The translations under genes and the position numbers were made by a program. The notes under the pieces were generated by a model. The model saw only the letters and a list, made by a program, of their open reading frames with translations. It ran no database searches and was not told where the DNA came from. 64,000 nt of DNA from contig JAOAEQ010000017.1 of NCBI GenBank assembly GCA_026416715.1, positions 1 through 64,000 on the forward strand, read 5' to 3'. Source of the DNA: a bacterium. Its GTDB lineage: Bacteria > UBP4 > UBA4092 > JAOAEQ01. Positions 52,624 through 61,885 of this stretch are shown here, in pieces. Numbering within the stretch: the first letter of the stretch is position 1; each line of letters begins with the position of its first letter.

Positions 52624-53109
52624 ATGAAGATATATACCGTTAATGCTATTAAATTGTTTACCTGTATTGTCCTTTGCCTATTAGCTGGAGTTATCGGTTC
52701 GTTTTTTACCCAACCAGCTATTCCAGGCTGGTATGCAACCTTAAACAAACCTACGTTTACTCCACCGAATTGGGTTTTCCAGCCGGTATGGACGTTCCTC
52801 TATATTACGATGGGTATCGCAGCGTTTCTAATCTGGAAAAAAGGATTAAACCATAAACCGGTAAAAATTGCTCTAAGTATTTTTCTCATTCAGCTTTTTT
52901 TAAACAGCATCTGGTCAATTGCATTTTTTGGATTTCAATCGCCACTAGCTGGTTTGATGATCATTGTTTTCCTTTGGATAGCGATACTTGCCACAATGAT
53001 TAGTTTCTATAAAATATCAAAATTAGCCGTGGTTCTTTTAATACCCTATATATTTTGGGTAAGTTTCGCTGCGGTATTAAACTATTATCTGTATATACTC
53101 AATAGATGA
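52624..53109 (+). CDS. tspO: TspO/MBR-family membrane protein
   Basis: 161 residues from the ATG at 52624, the normal size; the earlier ATG at 52582 lies before the promoter and is rejected. Five membrane helices. Conserved family features are PAIPGWYATLNKPTFTPPNW, VFQPVWTFLYITMGIAAFLIW and LNSIWSIAFFG. Bacterial TspO binds and degrades or moves porphyrins and responds to oxygen. No ribosome site. Confidence 0.95.
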   Translation: MKIYTVNAIKLFTCIVLCLLAGVIGSFFTQPAIPGWYATLNKPTFTPPNWVFQPVWTFLYITMGIAAFLIWKKGLNHKPVKIALSIFLIQLFLNSIWSIAFFGFQSPLAGLMIIVFLWIAILATMISFYKISKLAVVLLIPYIFWVSFAAVLNYYLYILNR

Positions 53110-53127
53110 TAACGGCAAATTTCTCTA

Positions 53128-54081
53128 ATGCTAAAACCGAGGATAGTCATAAGTAAATGTTTGACTGGCGCATATTGCCGATACAACGGTGAGATAATTT
53201 TCGATAGATTCATCAATCGGTTACAAGAATATGCGGAATTCAATCCGGTCTGTCCTGAGCTAGAAATCGGGTTAGGTGTTCCTCGCGACCCGATTCGACT
53301 TATTCTGCAGCGAGGTAAACTATCTTTGATTCAGCCTGCTACCGGCCGAGATGTCACCCAAGAGATGATTCGATTTGCGGAATCGTATCTCAACTCAATT
53401 CATGATATTGACGGATTCATTCTCAAATCGCGCTCGCCTTCTTGTGGGATTAAAGATGTTAAAGTTTATCCGGGAATAGATAAACATAATATTATCGAAA
53501 AAAGTATCGGATATTTTGGGCAAGCGGTTATCACTCAGTTCCCTTATTTACCGGTGGAAGATGAAGGGCGATTGACGAATTTTAAAATTCGTGAACATTT
53601 TCTAACTCGGGTATATACTCTCGCCTCATTTCGAAACCTAGCTAAATCGATGAAAGAGTTGGTTCGATTTCATACCGCAAATAAATATCTTTTAATGCTC
53701 TATAACCAGAAATCGTTACGGACGTTAGGGAAACTCGTTGCAAATCAGAAAAAGTTACCCCTTGATAAGATTTGGACTGAATATCAACAAGAATTATATA
53801 CCGCATTGCGCAGAATCCCACGATATACTTCCGTTATCAACGTTCTTATGCATGGACTCGGGTATTTCTCAAAACAATTGACCGCAAGAGAGAAATCATT
53901 TTTTCTGGATGCCATACAAAAATATCGACTGGAAAAAGTTCCGTTAAGTGTCCCATTGAACATATTAAATTCCTGGATAGTGCGGTTCGATGAACCTTAT
54001 TTAAAAGGGCAAACGTTTCTCAGTCCATATCCGGAAGAACTGATGCAGATTACTGATTCTGGAAAAGGGCGAGATGGATAA
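53128..54081 (+). CDS. DUF523-DUF1722 (YbgA-type) fusion protein
   Basis: 317 residues. Residues 1-150 are DUF523: VISKCLTGAYCRYNG with its cysteines, NPVCPELEIGLGVPRDPIRL, SRSPSCGIKDVKVYP. From about 165 to 300 follows DUF1722 (YbgA): REHFLTRVYTLASFR, LVRFHTANKYLLMLYNQK, GYFSKQLTAREKSFFLDAI, WIVRFDEPYLKGQTFLSPYPEEL. The fusion is well known in Bacteria; the function of either part is unclear, though such proteins are often near photolyase or stress genes. No ribosome site precedes the ATG. Confidence 0.93.
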   Translation: MLKPRIVISKCLTGAYCRYNGEIIFDRFINRLQEYAEFNPVCPELEIGLGVPRDPIRLILQRGKLSLIQPATGRDVTQEMIRFAESYLNSIHDIDGFILKSRSPSCGIKDVKVYPGIDKHNIIEKSIGYFGQAVITQFPYLPVEDEGRLTNFKIREHFLTRVYTLASFRNLAKSMKELVRFHTANKYLLMLYNQKSLRTLGKLVANQKKLPLDKIWTEYQQELYTALRRIPRYTSVINVLMHGLGYFSKQLTAREKSFFLDAIQKYRLEKVPLSVPLNILNSWIVRFDEPYLKGQTFLSPYPEELMQITDSGKGRDG

Positions 54082-54126
54082 TGTTCTGTTCCGTTATAGG
54101 CGGAGAAATGAATAGGAGAGAATGCC

Positions 54127-56088
54127 ATGAACGTTAGATATGGTTTATTCGTATTATTGCTCTTGAGTTTTGTAATTTCACAGGGGTATGCTGGAGACCG
54201 ATTCTGGTCGCAGCTCGGTCCAGAAGGGGGAAGTATTCGGTCGTTGGCAATAGACCAAACGAATCCGAATAATATCTATCTCGGTGCCGATGCTGGTGGT
54301 GGCGTATATAAATCTACTGACGGCGGGACGTCCTGGCGATTGATAATAATCGGGTTAGGGGCAAAAGAAGTTTATGCGCTAGCAATTGACCCTATCCATT
54401 CGAATATTATCTATGCAGGAACTGGTTCTTCCGGAGTATATAAAAGTTATGATTTCGGAGAGACTTGGTCGCGAATCTCGACCGGAATGCAAGCGCTAAC
54501 AATAAACGCACTCGTTATCCATCCGACGAATCCGAATATTATTTATGCCGGCACCTATTACTACGGAGTATATCGCAGCGATAATGCTGGAGTTACTTGG
54601 ACGCAGGTTATTAATGGTATGGGAAATCAGGAAGTTTATGCACTTGCGATTGACCCGAAAAATCCGACGACGATATACGCTGGAACGGATTATTACGGTG
54701 TATTTAAATCAACGAATAGCGGAAATAATTGGACGCAAATAACGAACGGAATGGGCAATAAAACTGTTTTATCGTTAGCGATTGACCCTGTTGATTCAAA
54801 TATTGTTTATGCAGGAACCTATAGTAACGGAGTATATATTTCAACTGATGGCGGCGGGTATTGGACGCAATCGAATACTGGAATGGGCTCGAAAGATGTC
54901 GCCGCATTAAAAATTGACCCGAATAATAATAAAACTATTTATGCCGGAACTTGGCAAAGTGGAATGTATAAAAGCACGAATAGTGGAGCTAGTTGGAGTT
55001 GGATTTATTCTGGAATGGGAACGACCCGATGGACGGATTGCGTGGCAATCCATCCAACGAATCCGAATATTGTCTTTGCTGGAACCTGGCTTGCTGGACT
55101 CTATAAATCAACGAATGCTGGCAGCAGTTGGTCGCTTTCAAACACTGGCATTTCTGCGCGTGAAATAACTTCTCTAGCCATAGATGCAACGAATCCAAAT
55201 ATTCTCTATTGCGGATTATGGGGTGCTTCCGGCGTATTCAAAACGTTGAATGCAGGAACAACGTGGTCACAGGTTACGGTCGGGATGGGATATAAATATA
55301 TCGAATGTTTAACCGCTGACCCGATACAATCGAATATCGTCTATGCAGGAACCAGCGGATATGGAATATATAAGACTATTAATGGTGGCGCATCTTGGTC
55401 GAATAAAACCACCGGAATCGGACAACCCAGCGTGTATGCACTTGCGGTTGCTCAGAATAATTCAAATATTATCTATGCAGGAACAGGTGGATATGGCGTT
55501 TATAAAAGCGTTAATGCCGGAGATACTTGGTCATCTGTAACAACGGGTCTCGATGAATCATATATCTATTCACTTGCAATCCATCCTTCAAATAACAATA
55601 TTGTTTATGCTGGAACCGCAGGTTCAGGAGTATATAAAACAAGTAACGGTGGGATAACTTGGTCAGCTAGTAATACCGGTATCGAATCGGAATATATCTA
55701 TTGTTTAACATTCCATCCAACGAATACAACTATTATTTACGCCGGAACCGCCGGGAGTGGAGTATATAAATCTGAAAATGCAGGGATATTCTGGACTCCG
55801 CTTAACTCCGGTTTGGAAGAGAAATATGTTGTTTCTATCGCTATCGATTCATCGAATCCGAACCTACTCTATGCAGCAACTGATGATTCCGGCGTTTATT
55901 TCAGTAATAATGCCGGCACTTCGTGGCAACCGTTCAATACCCGATTGGCGAATCTCCGTATTAACCAAATTCTGCTAAACCAACGCATACCGCAAACCAT
56001 CTACGCTGCTACCGACGGCACCGGCGTCTGGGCGCATACCGTTATTCCCACTCAAGTTGAACCTGTTTATTGGGAAATTCTTAATTAA
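54127..56088 (+). CDS. Secreted beta-propeller protein with fourteen BNR/Ycf48-like repeats
   Basis: 653 residues. Signal peptide (residues 1-22). The rest is thirteen full copies and one partial copy of a repeat of about 45 residues with the consensus N-x-I-I-Y-A-G-T-x-G-V-Y-K-S-x-x-G-G-x-T-W, as in sortilin-like, BNR/Asp-box and Ycf48 propellers. Fourteen blades correspond to two seven-bladed propellers. The individual copies differ, so this is old expansion, not recent slippage. A short tail ends with EPVYWEILN. It is probably a surface or extracellular binding protein. Confidence 0.88.
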   Translation: MNVRYGLFVLLLLSFVISQGYAGDRFWSQLGPEGGSIRSLAIDQTNPNNIYLGADAGGGVYKSTDGGTSWRLIIIGLGAKEVYALAIDPIHSNIIYAGTGSSGVYKSYDFGETWSRISTGMQALTINALVIHPTNPNIIYAGTYYYGVYRSDNAGVTWTQVINGMGNQEVYALAIDPKNPTTIYAGTDYYGVFKSTNSGNNWTQITNGMGNKTVLSLAIDPVDSNIVYAGTYSNGVYISTDGGGYWTQSNTGMGSKDVAALKIDPNNNKTIYAGTWQSGMYKSTNSGASWSWIYSGMGTTRWTDCVAIHPTNPNIVFAGTWLAGLYKSTNAGSSWSLSNTGISAREITSLAIDATNPNILYCGLWGASGVFKTLNAGTTWSQVTVGMGYKYIECLTADPIQSNIVYAGTSGYGIYKTINGGASWSNKTTGIGQPSVYALAVAQNNSNIIYAGTGGYGVYKSVNAGDTWSSVTTGLDESYIYSLAIHPSNNNIVYAGTAGSGVYKTSNGGITWSASNTGIESEYIYCLTFHPTNTTIIYAGTAGSGVYKSENAGIFWTPLNSGLEEKYVVSIAIDSSNPNLLYAATDDSGVYFSNNAGTSWQPFNTRLANLRINQILLNQRIPQTIYAATDGTGVWAHTVIPTQVEPVYWEILN

Positions 56089-56246
56089 CATCAATTCAAA
56101 AAGATAAAGCTTGAACGTTAAAAGTTAAAAAATTATGTTGCCACAACAATTAGATTTTCCATTAGATATTTTGACTTTTACACTGATTTTCTTAGAGTTA
56201 CTATACTTGCTGAGTTTTGTTTGTTCCTGGAGTCTATCTGGAGCGG

Positions 56247-56275
56247 AACCCGAATTGATTCGATCAATTCGGGTT
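56247..56275. repeat. Repeated hairpin, copy 2, between convergent genes
   Basis: AACCCGAATTGAT (56247-56259), loop TCG, ATCAATTCGGGTT (56263-56275): a perfect 13-base-pair stem. The same stem core occurs at 38141-38167. Here it lies between two convergent genes and could also act as a terminator, but no T-run follows. Confidence 0.65.
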
Positions 56276-56301
56276 TCTCGCCCTATATGGTATGATGTTT
56301 A

Positions 56302-57669
56302 CTACCAGAGGAAAGAAATTTCTGTTCCGAGATAATAATGGAAGAGGATCGTTTTATAATCGAATCCTTTCGTTGCCATAACTGCGGCGCCGATTTGGCA
56401 TAATCCGACTCCGTGACCCCAGCCTGCGCCAAGGAGAGTAAATTGTATCGGAATACCATTGTTCCCTTTTTCAACATCAACGACAAACGCTGAACTATAG
56501 AGATGGCTCGGAGATAACGCGCTGCGGATCTTGAGCTCTTTTCCAATACGAAGCGTTTTTTTGCTGCCTACTATATCTAGATAAATCAGCCGACCGGATA
56601 TACCTCGTTTTATCGGAACTAAATCGAGTAATGTACCAATATCTTCTTGGGTTTTCTGCTGAATCAACTGCTCTAATTCTTCCCGTGGATAGACTACTTT
56701 CCAGCGGAATAAATCCGGTATCTCGCGGTCGTATTCATTTAATAACGATTCTAACACTTCCGGAGAAGCATTGCAATATGCCGGAGGACGGTGTGTAATC
56801 CATTCACGAACGGTTATTTCATCAGTTAAATCTGGAATTTGTTTTCTGTTCGAGCCGAATTGGATTTTTTTCCCATCAATTGTTTTTAACCAGTCCTGAA
56901 ATTCATTTTCTGGCGCATCAATTATATACGATAAATATGGAAAAGGTGTATCTTGCCAGACATTTTCGAAGTTTTCGGATATCCCGCCGCAACTTTTTGA
57001 ATATCGGGTATCGCAGATTGTATTCTGATAGGTTAAGACTTGCCCACGAGTATCGTTTACCGCTTGCACGGCGGTTGCGGTCATCCGTTTGAGCCCTTGA
57101 TATCGCTGGCAATGGTCATCAGCGCAAACATCGAAATCAATATGCGGAGGATTATCCATCTGCGCTAATAACCAACTTCGCGCAATTACCGTATGCGCTT
57201 GTAGTAACGCTATCGGACTAGTTCCGCTCATTTCAGAAGAGATAACACTCTGGAGATACGATTCTATTGGTAATTCGTTGATAACCGAAATGGTATCATC
57301 CTTATTTCGTCGGAACTCAATAACGCCTGGAAATGTTTGGTCTTCTTTTCGCTGCCAGTGGAATTGGATTCCAATGGTTACATCATGCACGATAATTTTT
57401 GCGCTCTGCGGTTCAATCGGTTCAACTCGGATATATTTTGCAGGATATCGATGGAGTTCGCCGGTATGGATATTTTGCACCTGCAGTTCCGACCCAAACA
57501 ACGCGATATGCCATTTATCTCGACCACTTGGCGTTAACCGAACTGTAACCCCTTTTTCGGGAACCAGTTCAACGGGCGATGAAATGGTAAAATATGCTTC
57601 TGGTGCACGTTCGATTATTCCAACCCGAACGATAGGTTCACGGGTATATTTCTTGATTCCTTTTACCAT
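56302..57669 (-). CDS. SpoIID/LytB-type amidase-enhancer-like protein
   Basis: 455 residues of the SpoIID/LytB family. SpoIID cleaves denuded glycan strands in sporulating bacteria, and relatives occur widely in non-sporulating ones. Visible motifs: YPGVIEFRRNKDD-like segment, VINELPIESYLQSVISSEMSGTSP near 135-155, LQAHTVIARSWLLAQM, CDDHCQRYQGLKRMT, DTRYSKSCGGISENFENVW near 235 and the end with GAGWGHGVGLCQIGAAVMATKG and HYYLGTEI. The cysteine residues of the DTRYSKSCGG loop are present. No signal peptide is seen, so it may act from a cytoplasmic start or a longer upstream frame. Confidence 0.9.
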   Translation of the reverse strand: MVKGIKKYTREPIVRVGIIERAPEAYFTISSPVELVPEKGVTVRLTPSGRDKWHIALFGSELQVQNIHTGELHRYPAKYIRVEPIEPQSAKIIVHDVTIGIQFHWQRKEDQTFPGVIEFRRNKDDTISVINELPIESYLQSVISSEMSGTSPIALLQAHTVIARSWLLAQMDNPPHIDFDVCADDHCQRYQGLKRMTATAVQAVNDTRGQVLTYQNTICDTRYSKSCGGISENFENVWQDTPFPYLSYIIDAPENEFQDWLKTIDGKKIQFGSNRKQIPDLTDEITVREWITHRPPAYCNASPEVLESLLNEYDREIPDLFRWKVVYPREELEQLIQQKTQEDIGTLLDLVPIKRGISGRLIYLDIVGSKKTLRIGKELKIRSALSPSHLYSSAFVVDVEKGNNGIPIQFTLLGAGWGHGVGLCQIGAAVMATKGFDYKTILFHYYLGTEISFLW

Positions 57670-57742
57670 ACAATGCTCAAATGTTCATTTCTGATTCAAC
57701 CTAACCTACAGTTGAAGGTTGATCATCCTTTTTAGGGTTAAA

Positions 57743-58729
57743 TTAACTGATAACTTTTGTCCAGCTCTGTTCGATATTCGATAAAATTTCTGGCGTAACG
57801 TTGATACCGCAATCTTTCATCGCTAGCAGAATTGCGCCGATAACCGGTTCATATTTCGGAAGAACCACTTCTGCATGGGGAGCGACTTTTGCTAGTCTTG
57901 GTTTGAGTTTTTCAACATACACCGGCTGATGGCTAAAGGTGCCGCCGCTCAGCACAATTTTAAATGTATCGTTTTTCATTTTCAATCCTTTAACCGTCGC
58001 TTTCACCATTTGCGCTACCCCTCGACAAGCTAAATCAATTATTTTCTCAGCAACTTTATCTCCTTCATTATACGCTTCAAAAACGAGCGGCGCTAGCTCC
58101 GCTACCACCGGTTTCGATAACCCGCCATTCTCAGATAACGACCATTTCACGAGATTATCCTGATGTTTCAAATTTAATGCGGTTAGTATTTTTTTGGTTA
58201 ATTTCGTTTTCGGTCCGCGTTTATCATACGCGCGCATAACCGCTTTCAACGCTTCCTGACCGAACTGATATGCCGCACCTTCATCAGCAAGAATATGTCC
58301 CCAACCGCCAGTCCGTTTTGTCTCTCCAGCTTTATTGATTCCAAAAACGACCGACCCGGTACCGGAAATAACAATTATCCCCGGTTCAGATAGGGTTCCG
58401 GCAGCTAATCCAATTAAGAAATCCGGCACGATTTGCAATCGGGTCATTAACCCGCCGAAACGTAACGCTTGGGTTATCGTTTCCCTATCTTCTTGTCGTC
58501 CGGCTCCGGCAAGGCCTAAACAAACTGATTCAACCCTGTTTTTATCAATATTCTGCGACGCGGCGAGTTCGTCTAAAATTGAAAGTAAGTTTTCACGGGC
58601 TTTATCAATCCCGACCTGCAGATAATTACTGGAATCTCGTTTCGTCGCTTTTAATAGATTCCCTTGGATATCAGCGATAATCCCTAAAGTTTTGGTACCG
58701 CCTCCATCTACTCCAATAACATATGGCAT
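57743..58729 (-). CDS. BadF/BadG/BcrA/BcrD ATPase-family kinase (N-acetylglucosamine-kinase-like)
   Basis: 328 residues of the ASKHA fold. GVDGGGTKTLGIIAD (5-19) is the phosphate-1 motif, VCLGLAGAGRQEDRE near 70, IVISGTGSVVFGI near 120-132, WGHILADEGAAYQFGQ near 145, and IVLSGGTFSHQP near 265. The single-chain form without cysteine-rich 4Fe-4S ligands fits N-acetylglucosamine/N-acetylmuramate kinases, not benzoyl-CoA-reductase activators. It lies between the SpoIID-like gene and the pilus ATPases, so cell-wall amino sugar recycling is plausible. Confidence 0.92.
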   Translation of the reverse strand: MPYVIGVDGGGTKTLGIIADIQGNLLKATKRDSSNYLQVGIDKARENLLSILDELAASQNIDKNRVESVCLGLAGAGRQEDRETITQALRFGGLMTRLQIVPDFLIGLAAGTLSEPGIIVISGTGSVVFGINKAGETKRTGGWGHILADEGAAYQFGQEALKAVMRAYDKRGPKTKLTKKILTALNLKHQDNLVKWSLSENGGLSKPVVAELAPLVFEAYNEGDKVAEKIIDLACRGVAQMVKATVKGLKMKNDTFKIVLSGGTFSHQPVYVEKLKPRLAKVAPHAEVVLPKYEPVIGAILLAMKDCGINVTPEILSNIEQSWTKVIS

Positions 58730-58816
58730 AATACAATCCTTTCTTATGGCATTAGAATTTTGGATTTTAAAGTTATAGTTTTTTTCTCGCTATTTCGTCC
58801 GCCCTTTCAGACGTAG

Positions 58817-59890
58817 TTAGCCTGATGTCATCCCGCGAATCCGAAGTTTTAAGTCGTTCGGACTATCCGCAGCAAGTAATGCATCATCGAGCGTGATAAT
58901 TTTATTTTTATATAATTCAAATATTGCCTGATCGAAAGTTTGCATTCCGTCTTTTGTTCCCGCAGCAATGGTCGCTTTAAGCTGCAAAATTTCTCCTTTA
59001 CGTAAGATATCTGCAATTCGCGGTGTATTCAGCATAATCTCAATTGCCACTACTCGCCCTGACCCATCACCTTTAGGTATAAGCCGTTGGGAAAGTATCG
59101 CTTTTAAATTATAGGATAACTGGGTGTATACGCGACCATGCTCGTGCGGTGGGAAAAATTGTAAAATCCGTTCCATCGTCTGATTTGCATTGGTTGAATG
59201 GAGTGTGCTCAGAACTAAATGACCGGTTTCAGCATAATTAATCGCAGCAGTTACCGTTTCAACGTTCCGCATTTCACCAATGAGAATAACATCCGGACTC
59301 TGCCGCAGAACAGATAATAATGCTTTTTCAAACGACACGGTATCCGTTCCGACCTCTCGTTGGGAAACTAGACTCTTTTTATTAGTATGTAAGAATTCGA
59401 TGGGATCTTCCAGCGTAATAATATGCCCGGTTTTCTCCTGGTTCCGATACTCAATCATTGCCGCAAGCGTCGTTGATTTGCCGGAACCTGCCGCACCGGT
59501 TACTAAAATCAATCCACGCGGTTCTAATGCTAATTGCTTTAATATTGGCGGTAACCCCAGTTCATCTATCGTGGGAATAACGGTTCGGACTTGACGAAAT
59601 ACCAACGCTACAGTACCCCGCTGCTTATAGATATTTCCGCGAAACCGAGCGATTCCAGGCAGAGAATACGCTAGATTGATTTCCGGATCGATGGAAAACG
59701 TTCGTTTCTGCTCAGCGGTCATAATCGAGTCCGCTATTCCCTGCGTATCTTGAGGCATCAACTCCGGCATATCTAACGGCTGATTTATCCCCTGGATCCG
59801 AATTACCGGCGGACTCCCGACAATCAGATATAAATCTGATGCTTGTCGTTCCGCAGTGATTTTTAATAATTCTTCAATATTAAACGCCAT
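58817..59890 (-). CDS. pilU: PilT/PilU-type retraction ATPase, paralogue 2
   Basis: 357 residues. The GspE/PilT fold: N-terminal PAS-like half (LYLIVGSPPVIRIQG), Walker A GAAGSGKSTT near 132-140, Asp and His boxes with HIITLEDPIEF, VSQREVGTDTVSFEKALLSVL and DVILIGEMRNVET, LVLSTLHSTNA. The sequence VTGAAGSGKS departs from the PilT consensus GPTGSGKS and, together with the changed His-box, fits a PilU-like member. It is last in a four-gene run with pilT upstream. Confidence 0.88.
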   Translation of the reverse strand: MAFNIEELLKITAERQASDLYLIVGSPPVIRIQGINQPLDMPELMPQDTQGIADSIMTAEQKRTFSIDPEINLAYSLPGIARFRGNIYKQRGTVALVFRQVRTVIPTIDELGLPPILKQLALEPRGLILVTGAAGSGKSTTLAAMIEYRNQEKTGHIITLEDPIEFLHTNKKSLVSQREVGTDTVSFEKALLSVLRQSPDVILIGEMRNVETVTAAINYAETGHLVLSTLHSTNANQTMERILQFFPPHEHGRVYTQLSYNLKAILSQRLIPKGDGSGRVVAIEIMLNTPRIADILRKGEILQLKATIAAGTKDGMQTFDQAIFELYKNKIITLDDALLAADSPNDLKLRIRGMTSG

Positions 59891-59920
59891 ATCGTATGTT
59901 TCAGATTTCGCTGTCCGCCT

Positions 59921-60991
59921 CTATTTCATTGGAGCATATTGCGCAAACGCTTCTTTATTAATCGCGCGTTCATACGCATCTACCCCTTTAATTTTCCCTT
60001 GCATTACCAACGTTTTCAGATGCTGGTCAAGACTTTGCATCCCGAATTTAGCGCTGGTCTGAATGATTGACGGTAATTGATGCGTTTTTCCTTCGCGAAT
60101 TAATGCTCGTACCGCTGGCGTACCCACCATAATCTCTAGCGCACAAACCCGACCCATACCATCCACGGTCGGGATTAAGGTCTGACAAACCACCCCAGCT
60201 AACGATTCACTCAATTGCGCGCGAATTTGCGCTTGTTGATGCGTCGGAAAAATATCAATGATCCGGTCAATCGTTTGCGGAGCAGAGTTGGTATGTAACG
60301 TAGCAAAAACTAAATGACCGGTTTCCGCTGCAGAAATCGCCATTGCGGTTGTTTCTAAATCCCGCATTTCACCAACTAAAATAACATCCGGGTCCTCTCG
60401 TAACGCAGCGCGTAACGCATTCGCAAACGATTTGGTATGGGAACCTACTTCGCGCTGGTTAACCATACATCGTTTATTATGATGGACAAACTCTATCGGG
60501 TCTTCGATAGTAATAATATGGTCTTCTCGTTCTTCATTCACCGCATCAATTAACGCAGCTAACGTCGTTGATTTCCCGGAACCAGTCGGCCCGGTAACTA
60601 AAACGAGACCGCGATGGAGATGCGTGAACTGTAATAATGTTTCCGGTAATCCGAGTTCAGCAATTGTTTTAATTTTGGTTGGAATGATACGAAATACAAC
60701 CCCTTCTCCACGCCGCTGATAAAACGTATTTACTCGGAATCGAGCAATATTCTCCAGTTCTATCGAGAAATCCATTTCTAGATTCGCTTCGAATTTCGCT
60801 TTCTGGTCATCGGTTAAAATATCATATAACAGGATATGCAGGTCTTCTTTCGATAATGGTTTTTCATCAATCAGCTGGAGTTTTCCATGAACGCGCATCA
60901 TCGGCGGGACGCCAGCAGAAAGATGAAGGTCAGACCCCGATTCTTCTTTCAACTTAGTTAACATTGTAGCAATATCCATAGCTATACTCAA
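59921..60991 (-). CDS. pilT: Twitching-motility/pilus-retraction ATPase PilT
   Basis: 356 residues. DLHLSAGVPPMMRVHGKLQ, Walker A GPTGSGKSTT near 132-140, HIITIEDPIEFVH, the Walker-B-like DPDVILVGEMRDLET, and LVFATLHTNSA with the C-terminal RALIREGKTHQLPSIIQT and GMQSLDQHL motifs of PilT. It powers disassembly of type IV pili. 30 bases separate it from the second ATPase. No major pilin, PilB, PilC or secretin gene lies in this window. Confidence 0.96.
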   Translation of the reverse strand: MSIAMDIATMLTKLKEESGSDLHLSAGVPPMMRVHGKLQLIDEKPLSKEDLHILLYDILTDDQKAKFEANLEMDFSIELENIARFRVNTFYQRRGEGVVFRIIPTKIKTIAELGLPETLLQFTHLHRGLVLVTGPTGSGKSTTLAALIDAVNEEREDHIITIEDPIEFVHHNKRCMVNQREVGSHTKSFANALRAALREDPDVILVGEMRDLETTAMAISAAETGHLVFATLHTNSAPQTIDRIIDIFPTHQQAQIRAQLSESLAGVVCQTLIPTVDGMGRVCALEIMVGTPAVRALIREGKTHQLPSIIQTSAKFGMQSLDQHLKTLVMQGKIKGVDAYERAINKEAFAQYAPMK

Positions 60992-61012
60992 TCCTAATTT
61001 CGCTGGGTAACA

Positions 61013-61822
61013 CTACACCATGGCAATTCCAGAAATTGTTGAACTTTCTAATTGATTATATATGGTTAAACATCGATTCCGTAATTCAGTAAAGATTGAT
61101 TCGTCAATGAGTTGATGTTTTTTCGCAAGCAACAATAGCGGGATATATTTTCGAATCTGATTTTGTGCGGCTTGGTCATCGTTTTGCGCCGTATACGTTA
61201 GTAGGGTTACTACGGCGGCGCGCATTTCATCGCCTAACGTCCGCTGAAGTTCTGCTGGAAAACCATTCGTTATCTTCAGAATCTGGTCAGCTAAATCTAA
61301 CGCCGCTTGAAATACTTCGCGCTGTTCGAAATCAAACTGGTGGATAGGTTGTTTTTTCGCCCGATGCCGACCTCCGTTTTTCTTAAATACTACTTCAATA
61401 ACATTACGAATTGCACTGCTTAATCCAATTGCTGGTTTAATTTTACAACCGGTTTGCACGACAAAGACCGTTATGGCTTCCTGGTCAGTCGGGTCAACCA
61501 TAACCATCGTTAATTCATCATTCACTTTCAATAAGGGAACCGCTTGATATTTCTCTAAAACCTCTACGGGGATTAACGAGATTACCGCCGGATCTACCAT
61601 ATCCGGCGAAAGCTGAACATACGGTAGCTGCAGTTGTTCGCTTAGCACATAGTTTACCGCATCTTCGCTTACGATCTGCCGGTCGATGAGAATTGCCCCA
61701 AGCCGTTTTTTCGTTGTTTTCTGTTCTTCTAATGCAGCCGCAAGTTGCTCTCTAGAAATCAGGTTATATCGAAGTAGTAAATCACCTAATCGCGGTGGAG
61801 TTGATGTGTTAGTTCCTGCCAT
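61013..61822 (-). CDS. Stand-alone MshEN (GspE N-terminal) domain protein
   Basis: 269 residues. Residues 8-150 are the type II secretion/pilus ATPase N-terminal domain (MshEN): LGDLLLRYNLISREQLAAALEEQ, KRLGAILIDRQIVSEDAVNYVL, LPYVQLSPDMVDPAVISLIP and VEVLEKYQAVPLLKVNDELTM-type segments. Such domains bind c-di-GMP. The following helical part (about 165-269) has no ATPase motifs, so the gene stands alone upstream of pilT with a 21-base gap. A regulator of pilus retraction that senses c-di-GMP is plausible. Confidence 0.88.
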   Translation of the reverse strand: MAGTNTSTPPRLGDLLLRYNLISREQLAAALEEQKTTKKRLGAILIDRQIVSEDAVNYVLSEQLQLPYVQLSPDMVDPAVISLIPVEVLEKYQAVPLLKVNDELTMVMVDPTDQEAITVFVVQTGCKIKPAIGLSSAIRNVIEVVFKKNGGRHRAKKQPIHQFDFEQREVFQAALDLADQILKITNGFPAELQRTLGDEMRAAVVTLLTYTAQNDDQAAQNQIRKYIPLLLLAKKHQLIDESIFTELRNRCLTIYNQLESSTISGIAMV

Positions 61823-61885
61823 ACGATAAAATAGTTTGTTGTTTCATTGAGGGGTATATGCTCGGTTCTCGTTCAAGGTAATGAC

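Noticed and set aside
54127-56088. Regular repeats of about 135 bases that could suggest a CRISPR or tandem array
   Set aside because: The period keeps the reading frame, copies vary at codon third positions and the translation is a clear Asp-box/BNR repeat protein.
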